Origin: Camellia lanceoleosa | Taxonomy: Eukaryota > Streptophyta > Magnoliopsida > Ericales > Theaceae | Assembly: GCA_025200525.1 (NCBI GenBank) | Contig: CM045762.1 | Span: 130,065,679 to 130,129,678 of the forward strand | Reading direction: 5' to 3' | Length of the DNA stretch: 64,000 nucleotides | Part shown: in pieces, positions 1-11,001 of the stretch | Layout of the letters: each line of letters starts with the position of its first letter | Numbering within the stretch: the first letter of the stretch is position 1 | Made by a program: the position numbers and the translations under genes | Notes under the pieces: model-generated | What the model was told of the DNA's origin: nothing | The model's database searches: none | What the model saw: the letters and a program-made list of their open reading frames with translations, nothing else

Positions 1-497
1 TGTTGTATATCTTTTGATTCAGGTATAGTGGTTTGGTTATGTCTGCTACTGGTGTGTTGCTCTGCTGGTGGGTGCTGGTGTTGATGTGTTGTGTTCTTCT
101 TTATTCTTCTTTGTGTTGGTATGTTAGGGTGTGTTAGGGTGATCATTTGTGTGTCAATTAGTTGGATATTGCTTCCTTGGTGTAGTTCCATTCTCAGGGG
201 TGGCTTTTCAATCATTGTTCTACATCTGCTTCTTTGGGATATTCTTCTTTGTAGAGTTGCTCTGTCTTTGATACATTCTTCTTTGTTGTTGTGTTGTTAC
301 ATTGATGAGTGTACATGATTCTTTGTCTTGGTTATTCTTTTTGCTGGTTGAACTCTTATCAACTAGCTCTTGGCATGTGTTAGCACATGTTTGGGTGGCT
401 TTCTTTTGCCATCCTAGTTTTTATCTTTATTGATGTAAAATGTAAGGTTTTCTTCTTGGTTTTTATTTAATAAAGTTTATTTTTGCTGATAAAAGAA
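1..497 (+). mobile_element. LINE 3' end (truncated by window start)
   Basis: Only the 3' untranslated tail of an L1-type LINE is inside the window. It matches 46719-47205, the 3' end of full-length LINE B, almost base for base. It ends in the same AATAAAG signal region, TTTTTGCTGAT and an A-rich tail, followed by the same flank. Differences cluster in the GCTGCT-rich stretch near 105-125 and 225-290. The short ORF here is untranslated-region sequence and not a gene. Because the right flank is also identical, this looks like the same insertion as LINE B seen a second time. Confidence 0.9.
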
Positions 498-802
498 AAA
501 TAGTCTTAATTAATTTTCATTTAATACATTTAGTTTTAAGTGTTAAATTAGGTTATGAAACTCCACCTTAGTCAACCCCTAAAAAAAAGAAAAGAAAGAA
601 AGGCACCACTTAAAAGCGATTAGTTCTATAAATACTATTATCTTCATGGGCATATCAAAAGCTCCTTGTAGCACAACTATCAACTCGGTTTATGAGAATA
701 TTCCAGGTTCGAATCCTGGCAGCAGAAAATATTTTTGTGTTGTGTTCGATAACATTATAGCCACAACTTTCATTTTATATTTTTGAAAAACTGAACACCT
801 AA
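498..802 (+). repeat. Dispersed repeat X, partial copy
   Basis: This segment starts with the 15-bp AAATAGTCTTAATTA found on both sides of LINE B and ends with the CCTAA target duplication next to the Ty3 element. It matches 47206-47526 closely and 17725-18064 more distantly. It contains a tRNA-like segment at 662-726. No coding potential is seen. Confidence 0.8.
662..726 (+). pseudogene. tRNA-like sequence, degenerate
   Basis: A T-arm with a 5-bp stem (CCAGG/CCTGG) around the 7-nt loop TTCGAAT is present, giving a B-box-like GGTTCGAATCC. The acceptor stem and D-arm are damaged compared with the copy at 17879-17946. Length is about 65 nt. It is probably a relic carried inside repeat X and not an active tRNA gene. 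Confidence 0.55.
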
Positions 803-2878
803 TGTAACGCTCTCAAAAACAAACCCATAAATCATACATTCCTGACATGCTTAGATATAAAAGAATAAAACATATTTACATATCATCAGAGTATTCATTA
901 CAAAATGTACTACATGTTGACAACAAAAGTAAATGCCCTATAGGGTTATAACTTTCTAAGTCAACACTTGGTTACAAAAGAGAGTACTAACTCTATACAA
1001 AATAAGCCCTTGGCTTGATATACATGTAATACAACAAAATAACAAAATAGTCCAACAGCCTCAAGCCTCCCAAGCTACGTCCTTGGAAGTGGCATACTAC
1101 CAGTACTTGAAAATAATGTCCCATATAGGGTGAGCCAATGCCCAGTAGAGATTTGCTAAACATAATATGAGCAATAACTAAAACATTAGCATTTGACAGA
1201 TGTTTAACTCCTATGAATCAATTCATAACCCATTTCGATTACATGACAAATGTGTTCATGTTTCATTCCGTTTTCCATTTATTATCCAATTTTTCAATTT
1301 ATAAACACGGCTCGAACCTAGCCATATACTTTAAATGAGATCACATCTCTTATCAGATACTTCCATTACAATTGAGATAACAACTCGAATTAAACACTTC
1401 ACATAACCAAAGATACACATAATTCATATGGGTCTCAAACCAAACACTTCCATACTTCATGTATGATATACAAATTAGCTATATCAATACTTCAATACAT
1501 ACACAAAATTCTTTGTATCAATGGAGTCCATCCCTATCTCCTCGAAACAATATCCGGTTTAGGACTCCATCCCTATCTTCCCTAAAGTGGAGTACATCCC
1601 TATCTCCTCCCACACAACACAATGTATATAAACACATATCATATACATAATCAAATCAATACATAAAATTCATGTAATATATCAACCGCCATATTCGATG
1701 GCACACTCAATTTGATTAGTTTTAGTTTGCCTAATCATCATGCATTGTCTACAACAATCAAGACTACCCTCCACCGGTAGCCCAAAGCAATTATTTCTAA
1801 ACAGATAAAAAAAAATTACGTTAACAGATAATTTATCAAAAGTTCTCAAAGGTGAGTGATTAATCCAACTCTACCATTCCATTTCACAATGAGCCAATTT
1901 CATTATTTCTAGCTTAATTTCATATCTCCATAACAATTGTCATTAATTATACTAATGACCCAAATATACCCAAACATGGCATTTTTTCCCTTTTTCCCAA
2001 TATTGACCCAAATGCTCAAATATTAACGAAAACATCAATAATCTCCTTTTTAAGACCCAAAATCTATATATATATATATATAGGCCAAAAGGACAAAAAC
2101 CCCCCTTTTCAAAATAACACATTTCAAACTCTAACTCCCCAAATCAATCATCTATACAAATAGCTCAATATTTATGTTTAAACACATAAGAATGAGTAGG
2201 AATCCCTACCTCAAGAGATGAACCCAAGGAAAAAGATGAAGAAAAACGAAGTTGCTCCAAACTCCAAGATTTTTGGATCAAAATATAGCCCTCGACAATT
2301 CCCACAACTTTTACAAAGGCCCAAGATGAGGAAACCACTCCTACTAGATCAATTCCTAGAGAGAAGGTAAGGTTTTAGAGAGAGAGGCTCTCAATGGAGG
2401 TTTTGAAAAAGTAAGAGAGAGAAAGGAAATCAAAAGTGATCCAAAAGTGAAATCTAGGACTAATATAAAATTGCCCGCTCGAGTGAAACCCAGCTCGAGC
2501 ATAGATTCTACTTCGAAGTTTTGCAGGACATAGTTCACACTCGGCGTTAAACTTCCCGCTCGAGCGGAGGAACAAAAACAAAGGGTCACACTCGAGCGTC
2601 AAAACTCCCGCTCGAGCGTCTGAAAACCTGCAGACAAAAGTACTAGGAGATGGAAAATCGCGCTCGAGCGTCAAAACGCCCGCTCGAGCGTGAAGGCCAA
2701 AACCTGGGCATCAACTCTAGGTTTCAAAACACAACCAACCTATTTCAAACCTGCCCAACACAACCCAAGACTCAAATACAAGGAGTAAGGGAAGAAAATG
2801 TGAATCAGACAACAACACAACCACGGAACCAAGTCCGGAACACAATATACAAAGGAAAGGAAAATTGGGATCGCTATA
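803..2878 (-). repeat. 3' LTR of Ty3 element A
   Basis: In window orientation the LTR starts TGTAACGCTCTC and ends GCTATA, so in element sense it begins TA instead of the usual TG. It is about 2076 bp. In element sense it holds a CpG-rich palindromic motif array (2695-2461) and then a (TA)n tract near 2084-2064 that could serve as a TATA box. It matches 47527-49633 and the split LTR at 55112-61997. The short ORF at 2650-3270 begins inside it and has no protein similarity I recognise. Confidence 0.9.
2461..2695. repeat. Array of CGCTCGAGCG palindromes in LTR
   Basis: Roughly eight copies of a palindromic GCTCGAGC core occur, several mutated (for example CTCGGCG). They tend to come in pairs spaced 15-25 bp apart, linked by TCAAAA-type spacers. 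The array is a local CpG- and GC-rich island in AT-rich surroundings. It lies about 400 bp upstream, in element sense, of the (TA)n candidate promoter, so a regulatory role in U3 is possible but unproven. Confidence 0.8.
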
Positions 2879-2893
2879 ACCTTCTCCCCTTAA
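2879..2893 (-). other. Polypurine tract of Ty3 element A
   Basis: In element sense an AAGGGGAGAAGGT run directly precedes the 3' LTR, as expected for the plus-strand primer of a Ty3-type element. The same tract sits at 49634-49648 in element B. Confidence 0.8.
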
Positions 2894-3304
2894 AGAATTT
2901 CGTCCCCGAAATTAAGTACAAGTTTTCAAAAACAAGTCTTTCTCAATTCTCAACAATATTACGATTCATTTCCCAACAACTTGACCCATTACCGGTCATT
3001 CCATCTCTATTCAAGAGGCATTTCACAATATATACACAATATGCATTATTAGCATGCTTTCCTTTGAAATCTACCAATTTCAATACATTTTCACAATTCC
3101 ATATTATATTCAATGTTCATGATATATTTTCATTTCTACAATACATTCAACATATGCAATGTTACATTAAACTTCCATTTCAAGGCAAGTTCCAAAATAC
3201 TTCCATAAATCCAAAACATATACGATGTTTTACAACTCAAGACATATTTAATGCTCTTAAAGTTCATTAATATTACAAAATCCCAATACATGGTTAAGTA
3301 ATTA

Positions 3305-3849
3305 CAACCAAGTCCGGATATTTCTCACGGACATCCACCTCACGTTCCCAAGTGGCTTCCTCCACTCTGTGATGTTTCCAAAAAACCTTTACCAAGGGAA
3401 TGATCTTGCCTCACAAGACTTGCTCCTATCAAGACCAGTGGTCTCTCCTCATACGAGGCATCCTTATCTACCTCTAAGTGGGTCCAATCCAACACGTGCG
3501 ATGGATCCGGCTCGTACTTCCAAAGCATACTAACATGAAACACGTCATGTACCCCAGATAACTGCGACGGCAAGGCCAAAATGATACGTAACCTCCTCAA
3601 TTCTCTCAAGGATCTCACGAGGGCCGATAAGCGAGGGACAACTTCCCATTCTTCGAACCTCATCAAACCTCGTCTAGGTGATATTTTCAGAAAAACGTGA
3701 TCACCCGTCTCAAATGCCAAAGGCCTCCTCCTATGGTCGGCATAACTCTTTTGTCGACTTTGGGCTGTAACAAGCCTCCTACGGATAAGCTCAACCTTCT
3801 CCGTCGTTTCCCTTACCAACTCCGGGCCTAACAAAGGTGCATCACCCAC
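3305..3849 (-). pseudogene. Integrase C-terminus and chromodomain remnant (element A)
   Basis: The readable frame contains KSYADHRRRPLAFETGDHVF followed by SGVHDVFHVSMLWKYEPD, the typical integrase C-terminal region of Tekay/Del chromoviruses. Downstream sequence, clearer in the twin at 50055-50230, encodes a chromodomain-like tail. Between the two, the reading frame is scrambled (around residues 70-90 of the 169-residue ORF). In this family the chromodomain directs integration toward particular chromatin. This copy is not functional. Confidence 0.85.
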
Positions 3850-3873
3850 CTCGGCGCAACAAAGCTGAGAGAC

Positions 3874-4635
3874 CTACGATCGGCCATACAAGGTCTCAAA
3901 TGGTGCCATCTGGATGCTCATTGAAAAGCATTGTGTAAAGGCAAACTCCACCAAGGGCAAGTGCCTCTTCCATGACCCACCAAAGTCAAGAACACAACCT
4001 CGAAGCATATCCTCAAGGATCTGAATAGTACGCTCGGACTGCCCGTCAGTCTGAGGGTGATAAGCCGTACTAAAGGTCAACCTAGTGCCCAAGGCACTCT
4101 GCAAACTCTGCCACAACCTAGCAGTAAAATGAGGGTCTCTATCTGAGACGATCGACACTGTGCAACCTCACTATGTCCCGAATATACAAATCGGCAAGAT
4201 AGTCTACCGAATCTCTCACGCGCATAGAGAAGAAGTCTTGACTTAGTCAACCGGTTTACAACCACCCAAATAGCATCACTACCCCACTGAGTCCTCGGAA
4301 GACCTACAACAAAGTCCATAGTAACATGCTCCAACTTCCACTCTGCAATAGGCAAGGGTTGTAACAAACTCGCTGGCCTCTGATGCTCGGCCTTCACTTG
4401 CTGACAAGTAAGGCACTTTGATACAAAAACGGCCACATCTCTCTTCATACCCCGCCACCAAAACTGGCGACCCAAATCACGATACATCTTGGTGCCCCCC
4501 GGATGCACTGCAAGGCGTGAATGGTGAAACTCTCGGAGTACCTCCTCTCGACAAGACTCTGGTACAAACAAGCAGTCTCGGTATCTCACACTCAGGTCGG
4601 GATACACAGACAAACCCTTCTCAGCCTTCCCACTA
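3874..4635 (-). pseudogene. Integrase remnant (element A)
   Basis: The piece at 4613-4077 has the N-terminal zinc-binding region (EFHHSRLAVHPGGTKMYRDL, then CLTCQQVKAEH) and the start of the catalytic core (EHVTMDFVVGLPRTQ). The piece at 4158-3874 continues with [20 protein letters not shown] and ends in the core's C-terminal part. The two overlap in different frames, so at least one frameshift splits the core near 4150-4230. This enzyme would join element DNA to the chromosome. Confidence 0.88.
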
Positions 4636-4793
4636 GAGATCTTCTGTCAAAGGGATTCTACCTCAAGGTCACCTCTCTGTGCCTCTAACACTCGGTTCAT
4701 AAGTGTAGGCTACGCAACAACAGAAAATAAGGCCACAGCCTCAACGGACTCGCCCAGAAGCAAATCAAACTCCCCAAGTGCACCCAACATCTC

Positions 4794-5560
4794 CTACTCT
4801 CGGATGGCTATACAAGCTACATCGCTAATAGACTTCCTACTAAGGGCATCGACCACAACATTGGCCTTTCCCAAGTGATAGTGTAACTCGAAGTCGTAGT
4901 CCTCAATGAACTCCATCCACCTTCTCTGCCTCAAATTCAAGTCCCTCTGTGTAAACAGATAGTTCAAACTCTTATGGTCCGAGAACACCTCGAACCTCTC
5001 ACCATAAAGGCAGTGCCTCCAAATCTTTAGGGCAAAGATCACTGCTGCTAACTCTAGGTCATGTGTAGGGTAATTCCTCTCGTGTATTTTCAACTAACGT
5101 GAGCCATAGGCTACCACTTTCCCCTCTTGCATCAACACACAACCCAAACCCTCTCGTGAGGCATCACAATAAACCGCATAACCCAACCCTCTCTCCGGGA
5201 TAATCAAAACCGGAGCAGTAGTCAATCTAACCTTAAACTCTTGGAACGACTTTTTACAAGTCTCACTCCATACAAATTTGACCCCTTTCCGCGTCAATCT
5301 AGTCAACGGTGAAGCCAGCCTGGAGAAGTCTTTCACAAATCGGCGGTAATACCCAATTAATCGAGCTGCGGATCTCAAAAACACTCTTAGGTTGTGCCCA
5401 ATCACACCTTGCCTCAATCTTGGATGTATCAACAGACACCCCTTCCTGAAACCACATGGCCTAAATTTAACCTCCCTTAGCGAGAACTCACACTTCCCAA
5501 ACTTGGCATCTGACCTATGGGTTCTAAACAACTCAAGCACCACTCTCAAGTATTCCTCGT
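4794..5560 (-). pseudogene. RNase H and RT connection remnant (element A)
   Basis: The upstream part reads [20 protein letters not shown] and [20 protein letters not shown], the RT thumb/connection and the first RNase H segment. After an in-frame stop near 5094 it continues with [20 protein letters not shown] and [20 protein letters not shown], the characteristic RNase H C-terminal half. The same stop exists in element B, so it predates the split of the two copies. Confidence 0.88.
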
Positions 5561-6301
5561 GCTCCTCCTTGAAGGTGAATAAATCGAGAATGTCGTCACA
5601 ACGACCACAGCGATCTAAGAATTCTCGGAATATTCGGTTCATCAAATCCATAAACAACTTGCGGTGCATTGGTGAGACCAAATGACATCACCAGAAACTC
5701 GTAATGGCCATACCGCGTACGGAATCCCATCTTTGGGATATCCTCCTCCCTGACCCTCAACTGGTGGTAACCCGATCTCAAGTCTATCTTAGAGAAACAA
5801 CGGGAATCCTTCAATGGTCAAACAAATCATCTATCACGGGGCATAGGTGCCTTATTGCGAGATAAGTAGCCGATTCAATTTAGAATGTCGATACAAAGTC
5901 TCAAAGCGCCATCTTTCTTTTTAGCAAAAGAGGGCGGTGCTCCCAATGGCGAAACACTAGGCGAACAAACCCTTATCTACGCAACTCACAGGTTGAATCT
6001 TCAACTCGCTCAACTCGGCTGGGGAAAAACGGTAAGGTGCCATAGAAATCGGCGTTGTGCCGGGCACTAAATTAATGGAGAACTCTATCTTTCGATGAGG
6101 TGGCAAACTGACAAGATCCTCGGGAAAAACATCTGAATACTCGCAAACCACTCTTAACAAATCAACCCCGGTCTCATCACACTCACTACTCATAAGGCTA
6201 GCGAGAAGACCACTAAGCTCATTCCGCTCTCGCGGACCATACACCGGTGGCAACACACTACCAACCCGATCCCCCAGAAAATGGAAACAGTCCCCGCTCA
6301 A
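5560..6301 (-). pseudogene. Reverse transcriptase remnant (element A)
   Basis: From the N-terminal side, [20 protein letters not shown] and PYRFSPAELSELK mark the start of the Ty3 [22 protein letters not shown] and FGLTNAP mark the palm. The FVDD active-site region, intact in element B, is destroyed here by small deletions near 5580-5640. At least three frameshifts lie between 5560 and 5960. Confidence 0.9.
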
Positions 6302-6570
6302 GGTACATATTGTGACCCTCTGGCGGTAATAATCAATAACGGCCTAGTATGACGATAGCCAGTCCATACCCAAAATAACATCAAAACCCGACATGGGAAT
6401 GACTACAAAAGGAAACGGAAGCCGACGATCTGCGACCTCTATATCATAACCTCTACATCCCTGTTTCAAAATCAACTCACCTGACGGGTGATACAACACA
6501 AATAGGAGATGCTAAGCGTACCAACTCAAACCCAAAACAAATGTAAATCAGAGATATAAAAGAATGGGAT
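6302..6570 (-). pseudogene. Aspartic protease region remnant (element A)
   Basis: No long frame remains. The DNA aligns with 53050-53390 of element B, where the frame LIDTSASHSFIS (protease active-site region) is readable. Small deletions in this copy remove that frame. Confidence 0.6.
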
Positions 6571-6689
6571 GCACCGTATCAATCAACACATTGGCAAGGG
6601 TTGCAAAACAAAAAATTACTTCTCACAACTAATAGAGTCGGTACAAAGATCTGGCTGTAACGACGACATAGCACCCTATAGGCCCTGAT

Positions 6690-7299
6690 CTACTGCTCAC
6701 CTCTAGGAGCAAAAGCTGCTGCCTGATGGGACAGCAAGCTCACTGATTGGCCTCGAGGCTGAGCCCGACTATCTTTGGTGAAAACTCTCGTCTGCCTAGA
6801 ACGAGGCATGCAGTGGCACTCAAGCTGCAGGCGTGCCTCTTGAGTGCCCGCTGACCCTGCTTGATAACAAAGGCGTTGGTGACCTTTGCCTGACTCAGCC
6901 AGGTCGGCCGAAGATGAAGCTACTCTGTGCCCTCCGTCCTTTCAGACGAAAGTGGAGACTGCTTGGTGACCCGGTGGCACTTAACTTGGTCACGTCTCTG
7001 TTGCCTCTCCCGGAACACCTTTCGACACTAGAAAGGTCGATCTAGCAAAACCACCCTGAGGCTGCTGAGGGTTAGAACCCCCTTGTCTCCTGCCATCACC
7101 ACAGCCATCGACTCCTCTTGGAGCCCTCTGCCTCTCCTCCTCCTCTGCATCATACTTTCCATATGGGCCGGCATCTACAAGGCACCCATAGTCGGGTCAT
7201 AGAACATCGAACTCTCATCTTTAGGCCATGCCTCGACTTCCTCTCGAACTCAAGGCAGCAGCGTTCTCGGGCGCCACAAGCTCAGGTGCGAATCTAGAT
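6690..7299 (-). pseudogene. Gag C-terminal part with zinc-knuckle region (element A)
   Basis: This aligns with 53600-54117 of element B, which encodes two CCHC knuckles and a charged EEEERQRG linker. Here the frames are fragmented by 1-3 bp deletions. It is separated from the gag N-terminal part (9218-9785) by the solo LTR at 7300-9212. Confidence 0.75.
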
Positions 7300-9212
7300 T
7301 GTAACACCCTCAAAATAAAAACCCAACATACACAATAATAAGATACATTACTGAAGTAAATAAACCACAATTCATTCATCAGAGTATTTCTAAATAAAGA
7401 CATTACATGTAACATCTAAATAAATGCCCTAGGGGCTTACATCTTGCCAAGCCAACACTTGGACACAAAATTATGAGTTCTAACTCAAATACAAATAAAG
7501 CCCTAGGCTTGAATGTTTACATGTAATTCAGATAAAAACAAATAACTAAAATCAAGGCTTCAAAGTCCAATTACTTCCAAGCTAACTCCTTGGAGGTAGC
7601 GAATCACCTGGACCTGAAAATGATGTTCCCATATAGGGTGAGCCACAGCCCGGTAGAAATCTACTAAACCAAATATAAGCATTGAATAAAGCAATAACAC
7701 TTAATAGATGGTTAACCATGATGTCGATTATATCAATATACAATCTTAAGACACTAATGTCTATGACACTTATCAATATCCATTATTATCAATGTGGCTC
7801 GAACACAGCCAAACTTACAGCGGTGAACTATATAGCATATTCACATTACTTCAATATCAACAACACAAATGAGACTTAGGCTCATATCAAAACACTTCAT
7901 ACTTCGATTGATACACATTTTAGTCTTTGTATCAATAAAACACTTCAATATAAATAAGCACACATAAAAGTGATGCTAATGGAGTCCATCTATCTCCTCC
8001 CAAACAAAATCCGGTTTAGAGGTCCATCCCTATCTTCCCTAAAGTGGGTACATCCCTATCTCCTCCCACAAAATAATGTATGTAAACACATAACATATAC
8101 AACACACAATCAATACACATAATATGCGTATTAATTCAGCGATCGAGATTAATGACTTAACCAATGATTAGTTTGAGGTTATCCTAATCCACATGCAATG
8201 TCTACAACAATCACGACTATCCTCCATAGATGGCCCAAAGCAGGTTATTTCTAGACTTGGAAATAAATAATTCAACAATTAAATAGGCAGTGATTTAAAT
8301 TAACCAACTACCCCATTTAATCAATAAATTCTTCAATCTCATGAATTTAACTAATTTCCCCAATGTTCCTCAAATTAAATATACAATTCAATTTATTTAA
8401 ACAACTAGGGTTTTTTCCAAAATTACCAAAATGCCCTCAACATATTAAAATGCTAGAACTTAGAACAAAAGCATTATACATTGGGCGAAATCCCTACCTC
8501 GAAGAAATCAACAAAATGGAGAAGATGGGGATGGCGACCCAAAATCCAAGGTGCTCCAAATCCAAGATCGTTGATTAAGCTGAAGCCCTCGACCCATAAC
8601 CTTTTAATAAAGCAACTAGGGTAAGCAGCACTCTAAATAGATCAAACCTAAGAGAAAAGGTGAGTAGGGAGAGAGAAGTCGGACCTAGGGTTTGGAATCC
8701 AAAAAAGATGGCGATCAAAAACCGGCTAGCGCCTATATAAACTAAGCAGGCTCGCTCGGCGAAGACATAGTCGCTCGGCGACCGAACTAAGAAAGCCTCG
8801 CTCGGCGAAGAAAAAGCTCGCTCGAGCCAAGAATCTAATGCTTAGTGCAACCCGAAGCATGCTCGGCGGCAGAATGCTCGCTCGGCGAAAACTTCGAAAC
8901 ATACCTCGCTTCGCTCGGCGAAAAACCTGCTCTCGGGTCTAAACCAAGCGCCAATCTCTCACTCGGCGAAGAAAGCGGCTCGAGCCACGAAGACAAAACT
9001 CGACCCTCGCTCGGCGAAACCCTCGCTCGGCGACCAACCCAAAAAGCGGGACAGCAACACTTGGTTTAGGACTCAACTAACTTTGAAACAAACACCCAAC
9101 ACATCCTATAACTCAAATGAGAAAATAAAGGGCGGCAACAATTATCGATGATAGGATCCACGGAACCTAAGTGGGATCTGATAATAAAATAGGAAAAGGC
9201 AATTAAGCTATA
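7300..9212 (-). mobile_element. Solo LTR of a related Ty3 subfamily
   Basis: The 1913-bp segment starts TGTAACACCCTC and ends GCTATA. It is flanked by TAGAT at 7295-7299 and 9213-9217. Element B lacks it: the uninterrupted sequence at 54108-54135 runs straight through this point. Internal stretches (for example TATAGGGTGAGCCA) resemble the LTR of element A, so it is a sister subfamily. Strand is inferred from that similarity. A solo LTR normally results from recombination between the two LTRs of a full element. Confidence 0.88.
8745..9040. repeat. Array of CTCGCTCGGCGAA motifs in solo LTR
   Basis: About a dozen copies of CTCGGCGA, often extended to CTCGCTCGGCGAAG, occupy the same relative LTR position as the GCTCGAGC array of element A. 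Some copies read GCTCGAGCCA. The short ORF at 8845-9069 is a by-product of the repeats. Confidence 0.8.
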
Positions 9213-9217
9213 TAGAT

Positions 9218-9785
9218 ACTGCTTGGTAAATCGTCCTCAAACTTCGACCCTTGACAAACTTATGCTTGGTGGCAAAGCCCAGTCTCTCAACTTCCCCCTG
9301 ACTGCAAGAGATAAATATCCTGCTGGATAGCACCCACCAAAGCGTCTCACGTGTCACCAATGCAACCCCTCATTATCTTCCTCCACTGAACCGCATCCCT
9401 CTTTAGCTGGAAAGATACCAAGGTCAGCTTCAATGCTCCGTCTACGATGCCAAGCATCTCAAACGTTTTAGTCATCTGCTCTAACCATTCATCTGCCTTA
9501 AGTGGCTCCTTAGGATCCCCAACAAACTCATCTGGGTTAGACCGGAAGAACTCCCTCTTCAGAAAAGAAGGCCCTACGTCAACAACCTGGGCCTCGGCAG
9601 ATTCTCATCTCTAAGAATGCCTAAGGACTCCCTCGATGCTCTGCCATCTCATGGCTAAAGCGCCCTTTCTTGACCTATTGGCTCGCCACATTGGCCTAAT
9701 AACCCCCTCTGCTACGGAATCTCATCCGGTATAGGCATCTCACCCTCCTAGGCCTACCTACTTTGCCACCGTCCTCGTCTGACAT
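9218..9785 (-). pseudogene. Gag N-terminal part (element A)
   Basis: This aligns with 54136-54707 of element B, where an ATG-started frame encodes the gag N-terminus (SNPDEFVGDPKEPLKADEWL is recognisable there). Here several small deletions break the frame. The stretch from 9786 to the LTR at 10174 is the untranslated leader. Confidence 0.75.
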
Positions 9786-10157
9786 CCTAATAAAGGTAAC
9801 GAAGAACATTAGCACATTCATAAATGTGCGAAGCTAAAACTGCGTCCTAATGCATGGACAACTATAATTCACTCACGTAAGCGAGATAATCACATAGCAC
9901 TTACGAATTTCATTTAGGATAATGATAGTCGAGGTGTTACTAGAGTTACGGTTAGAAGCGGCATTGATCAAGTGCTTTTCCAGCAAGACTCCACGAAGCA
10001 AGGATCAATCAACATCCTAGAAATTAAATCTCATACCCAAATAATCATATAAGCATGTTATCAAATAAACACATACTATCATACATAAGTCTCTAACAAG
10101 CGAGACAAACCCATTGTGATACTAAGCACTTACGTATCAAAGTATTCAAACCCGATG

Positions 10158-10170
10158 CAGCTCGATACCA
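10158..10170 (-). other. Primer-binding site, mutated (element A)
   Basis: The position matches the intact site at 55097-55108, complementary to the 3' end of initiator tRNA-Met (TGGTATCAGAGC in element sense). This copy reads CAGCTCGATACCA in window orientation, so it carries changes in the site. Confidence 0.7.
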
Positions 10171-10173
10171 AGT

Positions 10174-11001
10174 TGTAGCAGCCCTCAAAAATAAATCCAT
10201 AAATCATACATTCTTGATATGCTTAGATATAAAAAAGAATAAAGCATATTTACATATCATCAGTATTCATTACAAAATGTATTACATGTTGACAACAAAA
10301 GTAAATGTCCTATAGACTTACAACTTTCCAAGTCAACACTTAGTTACAAAAGTACTAACTCTACACAAAATAAGCCCTTGGTTTTGATATACATGTAATA
10401 CAACAAAATAACAAAAGAGTCCATGACCTCAAGCCTCTGGCTCGTCCTTAGGGTGGCATACTACTGTGCCAAAATGATGTCCCATATAGGGTGAGTCAAT
10501 GCCCATGAGATATGCTAAACATAATATGAGCAATAACTAAAACATTAGCATTTGAGAGATGTTTAACTCATATGAATCAATTCATAACCCATTTCGATTA
10601 CATGACAAATGTGTTCATGTTTCATTCCGTTTTCCATTTCTTATCCAATTTTTCAATTCATAAACCTGGCTCAGAACCTGGCCATGTACTTTAAATGAGA
10701 TCACATCTCTTATCAATAGTACTTCCATTTCAATTGAGATAACAACTCGAATTAAACACTTCACACTTAACCAAAGATGCACATAATTGTTGTATCAGTC
10801 TCAAACCAAACACTTCCATACTTCATGTATGATATACAAATTAGTTATATCAATACTTCAATAGATACACAAAATTGATGTATCAATGGAGTCCATCCCC
10901 TATCTCCTCCGAAACAATATCCGGTTTAGGAGTCCATCCTATCTTCCTAGTGGATTACATCCCTATCTCCTCCCACACAACACAATGTATATAAACACAT
11001 A
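10174..11001 (-). repeat. 5' LTR of Ty3 element A, part before Helitron
   Basis: This matches 55112-55960 and the first 830 bp of the 3' LTRs. It is interrupted at an A^T dinucleotide by a Helitron beginning TCTATACTATATATTAAGC. The remainder lies beyond the N gap and is not in this window. Confidence 0.88.

Noticed and set aside
2650..3270. 206-residue ORF across the LTR and polypurine tract
   Set aside because: It starts in the GCTCGAGC array and runs through LTR end, polypurine tract and untranslated sequence. Its repeats of Arg-Ala-Ser and Leu-Glu-Arg come from the DNA repeat. The ORF at 61448-62002 has the same origin.
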